Below, one piece after another: positions 1-5,096 of a stretch of DNA of 5,373 bases. Position numbers and translations under genes: made by a program. Within the stretch, counting starts at the first letter, position 1. Every line of letters begins with the position of its first letter. Where the stretch lies: contig JAJXTA010000266.1 in the NCBI GenBank assembly GCA_021784265.1, positions 1 through 5,373 of the forward strand, written 5' to 3'. The notes beneath the pieces are model-generated. The model saw nothing but the letters and a program-made list of their open reading frames with translations. It had not been told where the DNA came from and did not search any database. This DNA is from a bacterium (GTDB lineage Bacteria > Verrucomicrobiota > Verrucomicrobiia > Limisphaerales > J093).

Positions 1-30
1 ACCGGCCGCGAGTTTTCCGTGGCTTTTTAG
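1..30 (+). CDS. Possible C-terminal tail of an upstream gene (partial)
   Basis: Frame 1 reads T-G-R-E-F-S-V-A-F and stops at TAG 28-30. A short, polar/hydrophobic alternating tail ending in Phe is what outer-membrane beta-barrel proteins usually carry at the C-terminus, so this could be the end of a barrel protein such as a TonB-dependent receptor. Nine codons are far too few to prove coding. Two other forward frames are also open here, and the next feature downstream is a dyad plus T-tract that would suit the end of such a gene. Confidence 0.25.
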   Translation, partial: TGREFSVAF

Positions 31-84
31 TTACAACATTCTGGAATCAAGGAGCTTGCGTTCGCTTCGGCGGCCTGTTTCCTC

Positions 85-118
85 AGCCGATGGGTCGGCT
101 CAACCCTCACTTTTTTTT
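85..118 (+). terminator. Dyad plus T8 tract: possible terminator or activator site
   Basis: AGCCGA (85-90) and TCGGCT (95-100) form a perfect 6-bp stem around a TGGG loop. A run of eight Ts follows at 111-118. The 10-nt gap between stem and T-run is longer than in a canonical intrinsic terminator. The same 16-bp palindrome is centred about 70 bp upstream of the predicted sigma-54 start site, so it could instead be a binding site for a sigma-54 activator. The sequence alone does not decide between these. Confidence 0.35.
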
Positions 119-135
119 GCGGGTTGCCCAAGAAT

Positions 136-150
136 TGGCACGAATAATGC
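136..150 (+). promoter_or_regulatory. Sigma-54 (-24/-12) promoter candidate
   Basis: The forward strand reads TGGCACG, four bases, then ATGC followed by A. The invariant GG (137-138) and GC (149-150) are separated by exactly 10 bases, the strict RpoN spacing. Against the known consensus TGGCACG-N4-TTGCW the only mismatch is the first T of TTGC. Transcription would begin near 161-163, giving a leader of about 240 nt before the chosen argH start. Sigma-54 promoters need an enhancer-binding ATPase; the palindrome at 85-100 is a candidate upstream site. Confidence 0.6.
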
Positions 151-204
151 AAGTATTCTGCCAGCCATATTGATCATGACTCGAGGCTCGCTTGGTGAAG
201 CCAA

Positions 205-220
205 CCCGCCCGACGGCGGG
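205..220 (+). other. Small GC hairpin in the leader
   Basis: CCCGCC (205-210) and GGCGGG (215-220) pair perfectly around the loop CGAC. Five Ts occur at 232-236, but 11 bases after the stem, so this is a poor terminator. It may simply be leader structure. Confidence 0.3.
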
Positions 221-269
221 GTCAACCGCAGCTTTTTCCGCGACAAGGCAGAGGTCAAGGAGCGTGTCC

Positions 270-305
270 GGTTGGTGGTTGGTGGTAGTTAGTTGGGGTT
301 AGGGG
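270..305 (+). other. G-rich tract, possible G-quadruplex
   Basis: The segment 270-285 has five GG pairs separated by one- or two-base T loops (GG-TT-GG-T-GG-TT-GG-T-GG), a layout suited to a two-quartet G-quadruplex. It is followed by GGGG at 295-298 and 302-305. It lies on the coding strand immediately 5' of the 13-bp inverted repeat. Formation in vivo is inferred only; it may be low-complexity sequence. Confidence 0.4.
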
Positions 306-339
306 ATGGCGGGTCGGCTACTGGTTGCCGACCCGCCAT
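306..339. repeat. Perfect 13-bp inverted repeat upstream of argH
   Basis: ATGGCGGGTCGGC (306-318) and its exact reverse complement (327-339) flank an 8-nt loop, TACTGGTT. A G-T wobble (305/340) and a G-C pair (304/341) could extend the stem to 15. No T-run follows on either strand, so it is not a standard intrinsic terminator. It could be leader RNA structure, a protein-binding dyad, or one copy of a dispersed palindromic repeat. It covers the upstream TTG at 325, which argues against that codon as the argH start. Confidence 0.8.
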
Positions 340-399
340 TCGCCTTTCCGGCGTGACTTCCGCGCCCGCCGCCCGTACCCTGCGTGGCGGTTGGCGCTC

Positions 400-1815
400 A
401 TGAAAAACCAATCTCCCATCTCTCGCAGCGGTCGTTTCTCTGGCGGACCGGGTGAGGATCTGGCGCGGTTCACCGAATCGGCCTCCTTTGATTGCCGGCT
501 CTGGCGGCAGGACATCGCCGGCTCACTCGCGCACGCCACGATGCTCCAGCGCCGCGGCCTGCTCACCCAGCGGGAAGGGCGCGCCATCGCGCGCGGTCTG
601 CAGGCGATCGCCAAGGACATCGAAGCGGGTCGGTTCACCTGGCAGGCTGCCCTCGAAGATGTTCACATGAACATCGAAGCGGAGTTGACCCGGCGGGTGC
701 CCGCGGGGGCTAAGCTCCATACGGGCCGGTCGCGCAACGATCAAATAGCTCTGGACCTCCGTCTCTGGGTGCGGGAGGAGGCGGCGGCGCTGGCGGGCGA
801 GATTCGGGAACTGCAGGCCGCGCTGGTCACCTTGGCGCACGAGAACCGCCACGTGGTGATTCCTGGCTACACCCACCTCCAACGGGCGCAACCGGTCTGG
901 CTGGCGCATCACCTCTTGGCCTACGTGGAAATGCTCCAGCGCGACCTGGGTCGGCTCGCGGACGGTGTTGCTCGCGCCAACGAATGCCCCTTGGGCAGCG
1001 GGGCGCTGGCAGGGTCCACTCTGCCGCTGGATCGCCCGCTGGTCGCCCGGCTCTTAGGCTTCGTGGATCGCCAGGGACGACCCCGAGTCACTCAAAACTC
1101 CATGGACGCCGTGGCGGACCGGGACTTCGTCGTCGAGTGTTGTGCCGCCGCCGCGCTTCTGGCCGTCCATCTCTCCCGGCTGGCCGAGGACGTGATTCTC
1201 TGGGCCAGCGCCGAGTTCGGCTTCATCCGGCTGGCGGAGGCCTACACCACGGGGTCTTCCTTGATGCCGCAGAAGAAGAATCCGGATGTTGCGGAGTTGG
1301 CGCGAGGCAAAAGCGGGCGGGTCATCGGGAACCTGGTGGGGCTATTGACGATGCTTAAAGGCCTGCCGTTGACCTACAACCGCGACCTCCAGGAGGATAA
1401 GGAGCGGCTGTTTGACACGATGGACACGGTGCGGGCCACCGTGCGCATCCTGGCCGGCATGCTGCGCCATACCACCATCAATGCCGAAACCTGCGCCCGG
1501 GCGGCCAGCGACCCTAGCCTCCTGGCCACCGACTTGGCCGATCACCTCGTTCGCCGCGGTGTCCCGTTCCGCCAAGCCCACCACCTCGTGGGCGCGGTGG
1601 TGGCGATGGCCGAGGGCCTCGGCCGCCCCCTGAACCAGTTGACCCTGGCCGAGTTGCGGGGCGTGGACCCGCGCTTTGACGCCGCCGCGCTGGCGGTGTT
1701 CGACCTCCAGCGCGCCCTGGCCCAACGGACGCTCCCCGGGGCGCCCGGGACCCGCGAGCTGCGCCGCCAATTGACCAAGTGGCGCCGACGGCTCACCCAG
1801 CGGCCCCGCCTCTAG
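400..1815 (+). CDS. argH: Argininosuccinate lyase
   Basis: This 471-residue cytoplasmic enzyme splits argininosuccinate into arginine and fumarate, the last step of arginine biosynthesis. It belongs to the fumarase/aspartase superfamily and the family works as a homotetramer. Visible motifs are HTGRSRNDQ (107-115), GYTHLQRAQP with the conserved His159, the family signature GSSLMPQKKN (285-294) carrying the catalytic serine loop, and NRDLQEDK (327-334). Length fits the usual 455-475 residues and no key residue is missing. I chose ATG 400: the frame extends back to TTG 325, but the extra 25 residues are Arg/Pro-rich, unlike the family N-terminus, and that codon lies in a hairpin. The ribosome binding site is weak (GGCGG at 386-390). 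No other arg gene is adjacent. A sigma-54 promoter lies about 250 bp upstream. Confidence 0.96.
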   Translation: MKNQSPISRSGRFSGGPGEDLARFTESASFDCRLWRQDIAGSLAHATMLQRRGLLTQREGRAIARGLQAIAKDIEAGRFTWQAALEDVHMNIEAELTRRVPAGAKLHTGRSRNDQIALDLRLWVREEAAALAGEIRELQAALVTLAHENRHVVIPGYTHLQRAQPVWLAHHLLAYVEMLQRDLGRLADGVARANECPLGSGALAGSTLPLDRPLVARLLGFVDRQGRPRVTQNSMDAVADRDFVVECCAAAALLAVHLSRLAEDVILWASAEFGFIRLAEAYTTGSSLMPQKKNPDVAELARGKSGRVIGNLVGLLTMLKGLPLTYNRDLQEDKERLFDTMDTVRATVRILAGMLRHTTINAETCARAASDPSLLATDLADHLVRRGVPFRQAHHLVGAVVAMAEGLGRPLNQLTLAELRGVDPRFDAAALAVFDLQRALAQRTLPGAPGTRELRRQLTKWRRRLTQRPRL

Positions 1816-1823
1816 CTCGGGGC
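1803..1823. terminator. Stem-loop over the argH stop codon, between convergent genes
   Basis: GCCCCG (1803-1808) and CGGGGC (1818-1823) form a 6-bp GC stem with the argH stop codon in the 9-nt loop. It sits where the convergent argH and beta-propeller transcripts meet (28-bp gap). There is no T-run on either side, so any terminator role is weakly supported. Confidence 0.25.
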
Positions 1824-1843
1824 GCCGCCGCCCGCCGCCTCGG

Positions 1844-2908
1844 TCAGACAACGTGCCGGAACCGGCGCGGCCGGCCAAAGTCCACCCACTCGATCACGTA
1901 AAGATCGCCGTGGGAATCGACGGTGAGGGCGTGCGGGGCGGCGAAGGTGGCCGGGTTCTTCTCCTTGCCAGTCACGCCTTGGCCATCCCCCAGTTGCGCC
2001 ACGACCTGATCGTGGGCGTCGAGGATGGTGACCCGGCTGGCCAGGTCGGGGATGAAGAGTTCGCCGGCGTGCTGGTAGAAGCAGCAGGGGTTGCGCACGC
2101 TCCCCTCGAGGGTCCGCTTGTACTCCAGCTCGAGGGAGAAAACCTCGAGGCGCCCGTTCTGCCGGTCGGCGATATACACCTCCGGCTCCGCGCCCAGGGT
2201 GCTGATCCAGATGCCGTGGCAGGTGTTGAACTGGCCGTGGGCTTTGCCCGGCCCGCCGATCACTTTCAACAACTGGAAGTCCTTGGTGAACCGGAACACC
2301 TTCTGGCTGCCGTAGCCGTCCACGAGGTAAATGTCGCCGTTGGGGGCCACCGCCACATCGGTGGGATTGTCAAACCGGAGGCGTTGCGCGGTCGAGGATT
2401 CCTCCGCGACCTTGCCCACTTGATAGAGCACCTTGCCGCGCAGGTCGGTTTTGACCATCCGGCATCCGGGAGCGTTCTCGGTCCAATAAAGGTACTCTTG
2501 GTCCCCTTCCCGGCTCAGGTATAAGCCGTGCGCCGTTTGCGCGGCTTTCTCCACCGAATACCCGATCCTCCGCGCGAAATCGTTGCTCCAGGTCTCGAGC
2601 AAGCGGCCCTCGCGATCAAAGATCGCGACCGTTGGGTCCGTGGAACGGGAGGTGACGATGAGGCGGTCTTGGCTGTCCACGACAACGGCGCAGCCCCAGC
2701 CGTACTTCATGCCCGTGGGCAACTCGCCCCAGTGCGGGTCCAACTCGTAGGCGTGGCTGCCGGCACCCAGGCGGACTGGGGTTGGGCTGGCCTCGGCCGC
2801 CAGGAGAGGGGAGCAGGTCAGGCTGGCGGCCCCAACGCCCAGGGTGCCGAGAAAGTCCCGGCGGGTGAGCCGGCGGGGAAACAGATAGGTCTCGTCGTGC
2901 ATAGGCAT
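1844..2908 (-). CDS. Tat-exported NHL/PAL-like beta-propeller protein
   Basis: The 354-residue product begins with a twin-arginine signal: TRRDFLG (15-21), a hydrophobic stretch to about 36, and a likely cleavage after LLAAEA (about 40), so it should be exported folded. The rest is a six-bladed beta-propeller of NHL type, clearest at 178-260 (NPTDVAVAPNGDIYLVDGYG, then IADRQNGRLEVF). Compared from memory with the lyase half of peptidylglycine amidating enzyme, three His (127 in AHGLY, 231 in CHGIW, 326 in APHAL) match its zinc ligands, Tyr199 in DGYG matches its catalytic Tyr and Arg88 its catalytic Arg. Substrate is unknown; it may be a lyase relative or a non-catalytic propeller. ATG 2908 is taken as start, with ATG 2902 also possible; no clear ribosome binding site is seen. 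It converges on argH and follows the sigma-factor cluster on the same strand, with its own promoter. Confidence 0.85.
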   Translation of the reverse strand: MPMHDETYLFPRRLTRRDFLGTLGVGAASLTCSPLLAAEASPTPVRLGAGSHAYELDPHWGELPTGMKYGWGCAVVVDSQDRLIVTSRSTDPTVAIFDREGRLLETWSNDFARRIGYSVEKAAQTAHGLYLSREGDQEYLYWTENAPGCRMVKTDLRGKVLYQVGKVAEESSTAQRLRFDNPTDVAVAPNGDIYLVDGYGSQKVFRFTKDFQLLKVIGGPGKAHGQFNTCHGIWISTLGAEPEVYIADRQNGRLEVFSLELEYKRTLEGSVRNPCCFYQHAGELFIPDLASRVTILDAHDQVVAQLGDGQGVTGKEKNPATFAAPHALTVDSHGDLYVIEWVDFGRPRRFRHVV

Positions 2909-2928
2909 AGCGCGTGTTTAGTTTGCAC

Positions 2929-2957
2929 AATGTATGCCATTAGCCTAGCCGTGTCCA
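2929..2957 (-). promoter_or_regulatory. Sigma-70-type promoter of the beta-propeller gene
   Basis: Read on the minus strand, TGGACA (2957-2952, 5 of 6 to the -35 consensus) and TACATT (2934-2929, 4 of 6 to the -10 consensus) are separated by exactly 17 bases. Transcription would begin near 2922, leaving a leader of only about 14 nt before ATG 2908. This suggests the propeller gene is transcribed separately from the sigma-factor cluster, though read-through is possible because no clear terminator lies in the 73-bp gap (2909-2981). Confidence 0.5.
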
Positions 2958-2981
2958 GCCCTTCCGCCGCCCCCCGGCGCC

Positions 2982-4595
2982 TCAAACCAAGGAAATCCCT
3001 TTCGGCACCCGCACGATCACCGTGCCGGCGATCTTGTCGTGCCAGGACTGGCGGTCGCTGGTCCATCCGGCCCAGAAGAAGCCCAAGCCCAGGGCCACAG
3101 CCGAGAAGACACTGGCCAAGCCCCGCACCAGGGCGACGGCGAAGTCCACCGGGCGCCCGTCCAAGCGGACCACCTTGAGCCCGAAGACGATGCCGCCGAT
3201 GGTTGTGCCCTTCCAGGTCCACATCCCCACGTGGTACGCCAGCCACAGGAGGAGAAACACGCCGTGCGTGCCGATCAGCAACCAGCCCAACAGAATGAAG
3301 TCCAGGACCGTGGCGATACACCGACGCCAAAACCCGACGCGTGGCATGGCCACGTAATCCGGGGGCGGAGGACCGGGCGGGAAGGCGCTGGGCGCCGCCG
3401 CGCCGGGAGGAAGGCTCGAACCCGGGGGCAGCACCTCGACGGGCGTCGCGGGATCGGGGGGTGGTGGCGGGGTGAAGCCTGAGGCTGGGTTGGCGCCCGC
3501 CATCCCTGGTGTACCGGTGGGGACCAGCACCGGCGCCGGCACGGCTCCGGCCGGCTTGCCGTTCTTCTGGAAGGCCTTGAAGGTCGCCAGCAACGCGGCC
3601 CCGAGCGCCAGCAACAACAGCACGCCCCAAGCCAAGAAGCCAAGAAACGGGATCAGATAGACCACCGTGATCAGCGCCGCCCCCACCCCGAAGGCCGCCA
3701 GCGAAGCGGCGCTGGCTTCGGGGTTGAGCCGGCGCACCACCTGCAACCCGAGGTATTGGAAGGTGGCGCCTTTGCCGATCAGCACGGCGGCCACGACCGC
3801 GCAAGCCAGGAAGGGCAAGACCAGCAGCCCCACCCCCGAAATCGCCAGGACCAGGCTCAAAGGGACCAGAAGGATGAAGCCGAGCAAGCCGACGAAGAAC
3901 GCGGCCAGGGCATTGGTCTCGAGCGTTTGCGCGCAGGCGGCGGTGGGCCGCGGCAACACCAGCACGAGCCCCAGATACACCATCAGGTGCAACGCCCAAA
4001 CCCACCACGCCCACCCCACCCCGGGAGCCAGCGGCCGGCCCAACAGGAGCCCGTGCCGCGCCCATTGGAGCAGCGGCCGGAGTTTGCCCAGGATGTCCCC
4101 AGGGTTGAGATCGAACTGTTCGCCGTGGATCACCGCGCCGGGGGCCTGGTCACACGGGCCCAGCACGACCGTGCTGTCGCCCTGGACCCGCGCGTTAGGC
4201 CCGAGCTTGGCCGAGCCCAGCACCACCACCAAGTCGCCTCCCACTTTGCCGTTCAAATGCGCGTTGCCCCCTACCACCACCAGGTCGCGGTCCACGTCCC
4301 CGTCCACCGTCGCGTCCCCAAACACGACGACCAGGTTGGGAACCCGCTCGCCGGGGTTGAGGACGACACTGCTCCCCACGCGGACGAGGTCTTGGTCGCG
4401 TCGGCCGATGCGCAGCGAGGGACTGTAGGCGGGAGGGCTGGCATCGGAGGTGGCGGGGAGGGAGGGAGCGTCCGGCGTCGTCGATGGTGTTGGGGGCGCG
4501 GGGTTGTCCTGGGCGTCAAGCGGCCGGGCGGTGGCAGCCGCCACGAGCAGACCGGCGATCAGGAGGCGGGAGAGCGAGCGAGGAGACGTGTTCAT
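2982..4595 (-). CDS. Exported bactofilin-like beta-helix / RDD-domain membrane protein
   Basis: The 537-residue product has four visible parts. A signal peptide spans 1-28 (hydrophobic LLIAGLLVAAATA, then LDAQ). After a Pro/Ser/Thr-rich linker (31-60), residues 80-146 hold repeats built on 'DLVVVxG-A-xGKVGG', the pattern of polymer-forming beta-helix (bactofilin-like) domains. Residues about 195-338 hold several membrane helices. A second Pro-rich linker (350-412) leads to an RDD domain (417-530) with FWRRCIATVLD near its start and SWHDKIAGT near its end. Because of the signal peptide, the beta-helix should lie outside the inner membrane, unlike cytoplasmic bactofilins. RDD domains are membrane modules, some linked to ion transport; I assign no activity. 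It follows the anti-sigma gene by 14 bp, so it is likely co-transcribed. ATG 4595 is chosen because it places the signal peptide at the N-terminus; ATG 4637 would add 14 residues and overlap the upstream gene. Confidence 0.8.
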   Translation of the reverse strand: MNTSPRSLSRLLIAGLLVAAATARPLDAQDNPAPPTPSTTPDAPSLPATSDASPPAYSPSLRIGRRDQDLVRVGSSVVLNPGERVPNLVVVFGDATVDGDVDRDLVVVGGNAHLNGKVGGDLVVVLGSAKLGPNARVQGDSTVVLGPCDQAPGAVIHGEQFDLNPGDILGKLRPLLQWARHGLLLGRPLAPGVGWAWWVWALHLMVYLGLVLVLPRPTAACAQTLETNALAAFFVGLLGFILLVPLSLVLAISGVGLLVLPFLACAVVAAVLIGKGATFQYLGLQVVRRLNPEASAASLAAFGVGAALITVVYLIPFLGFLAWGVLLLLALGAALLATFKAFQKNGKPAGAVPAPVLVPTGTPGMAGANPASGFTPPPPPDPATPVEVLPPGSSLPPGAAAPSAFPPGPPPPDYVAMPRVGFWRRCIATVLDFILLGWLLIGTHGVFLLLWLAYHVGMWTWKGTTIGGIVFGLKVVRLDGRPVDFAVALVRGLASVFSAVALGLGFFWAGWTSDRQSWHDKIAGTVIVRVPKGISLV

Positions 4596-4609
4596 AACTT
4601 GGCGTGGTG

Positions 4610-5083
4610 TTATCTTCGGTCGGCCAGCCGGTAACAAGCGGTGCCTAAACCGAGGCAGGAGAGATAGAGGGCGATGGCAAACAGGGCGACGCCCAGCAGG
4701 GCCACTTGAGCGGCCTGCCCAAGCGCCAGCCTCAAACCGTTGAGGAGGGCGAGGGCGCAGTTGCCCAGGGCCTCACACGGCGCGAGCCAGCCTCCCAGGC
4801 TCTTGGTGAGGTTCGCCATGCCTGGCAGCCCTGGGGCTTGGCGGACCGCATAGGTGAGCGCCCCGAGCACCGTCGAGATCACCAGCAACGAGACCACTTG
4901 CGCCCAGACCGGCCAGGTCCACCACGTGCGCCGCCACCACGGCAGCCGGGCGCGGGCGGCCACGCCGGCCAGCACCCGGGGGATAAGGCTGGCGGGCGCC
5001 GGGACCTCGGGCAACGCGCGCAATTGACGGTCCAGGTCCTGCTCCCAGTCGTCCGGGAGGTGTGGTTGGGGCGGAGGATTCAT
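4610..5083 (-). CDS. Probable membrane anti-sigma factor
   Basis: This 157-residue protein starts 13 bp after the sigma-factor stop, the standard place for its anti-sigma partner. The N-terminal part (1-56) is soluble and charged, with DDWEQDLDRQLRALPEVPAP followed by SLIPRVLAGVAARARLPWW, resembling short cytoplasmic sigma-binding segments. Two hydrophobic segments follow, about 57-80 and 124-150, joined by a region with paired cysteines (Cys103, Cys109); two more cysteines (143, 150) lie in or near the second helix. I see no His-x3-Cys-x2-Cys zinc motif of the ZAS class. It probably holds the ECF sigma at the inner membrane until a signal arrives. The role is inferred mainly from position and architecture. 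ATG 5083 is preferred: an upstream in-frame start would overlap the sigma gene, and the residues it adds look like antisense of region 4. No good ribosome binding site is visible, so translation may be coupled. Confidence 0.7.
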   Translation of the reverse strand: MNPPPQPHLPDDWEQDLDRQLRALPEVPAPASLIPRVLAGVAARARLPWWRRTWWTWPVWAQVVSLLVISTVLGALTYAVRQAPGLPGMANLTKSLGGWLAPCEALGNCALALLNGLRLALGQAAQVALLGVALFAIALYLSCLGLGTACYRLADRR

Positions 5084-5096
5084 AATTGAAGCGAAC

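Larger units (their letters stand above)
31..399. other. Gene-poor intergenic/leader region upstream of argH
   Basis: No convincing gene lies in this stretch. It is visibly less GC-rich than the rest of the window, especially around 100-180. In order it holds a 6-bp dyad followed by a T8 run (85-118), a sigma-54-like promoter (136-150), a small hairpin (205-220), a G-rich tract (270-305) and a perfect 13-bp inverted repeat (306-339). A 38-codon ATG reading frame (176-292) sits just downstream of the predicted transcription start, but it has no ribosome binding site and no recognisable motif. If the sigma-54 promoter is used, everything from about 162 to 399 would be the argH leader. Confidence 0.6.

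Noticed and set aside
56..292. 78-codon forward frame beginning at TTG 56
   Set aside because: AAGGAG at 49-54 is only one base from the TTG, too close to act as its ribosome binding site. The frame is open back to the window start, contains the sigma-54 promoter and T8 run, and its product has no recognisable domain.
325..399. N-terminal extension of argH from TTG 325
   Set aside because: The 25 extra residues are Arg/Pro-rich and not found in ArgH as I know it, and the TTG lies in the loop/stem of the 13-bp inverted repeat.
1853..2524. 223-codon forward frame opposite the beta-propeller gene
   Set aside because: It is the antisense shadow of a well-supported gene; the product is a Val/Gly/His-rich composition typical of reversed GC-rich coding sequence with no domain.
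3700..3719. GCCAGCG...CGCTGGC inverted repeat within the beta-helix/RDD gene
   Set aside because: It falls in Ala/Ser-rich coding sequence (EASAASLAAF region) where repeated GCC/AGC codons produce such dyads.
2818..4065. 415-codon minus-strand frame overlapping the beta-helix/RDD gene
   Set aside because: It runs in another frame of the same strand, gives an Arg/Gly/Ala-rich product without motifs, and overlaps two genes with recognisable domains.
4200..4330. Imperfect DNA repeats of CACCACCAGGTCG type
   Set aside because: These simply encode the repeated DLVVV strands of the beta-helix; the repeat is at protein level and is not a separate DNA element.
3756..4634. 292-codon forward frame opposite the beta-helix/RDD gene
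   Set aside because: The product is Gln/His/Arg/Pro-rich without domains, as expected for the complement of GC-rich coding sequence; the minus strand has clear signal peptide, helices and RDD motifs.
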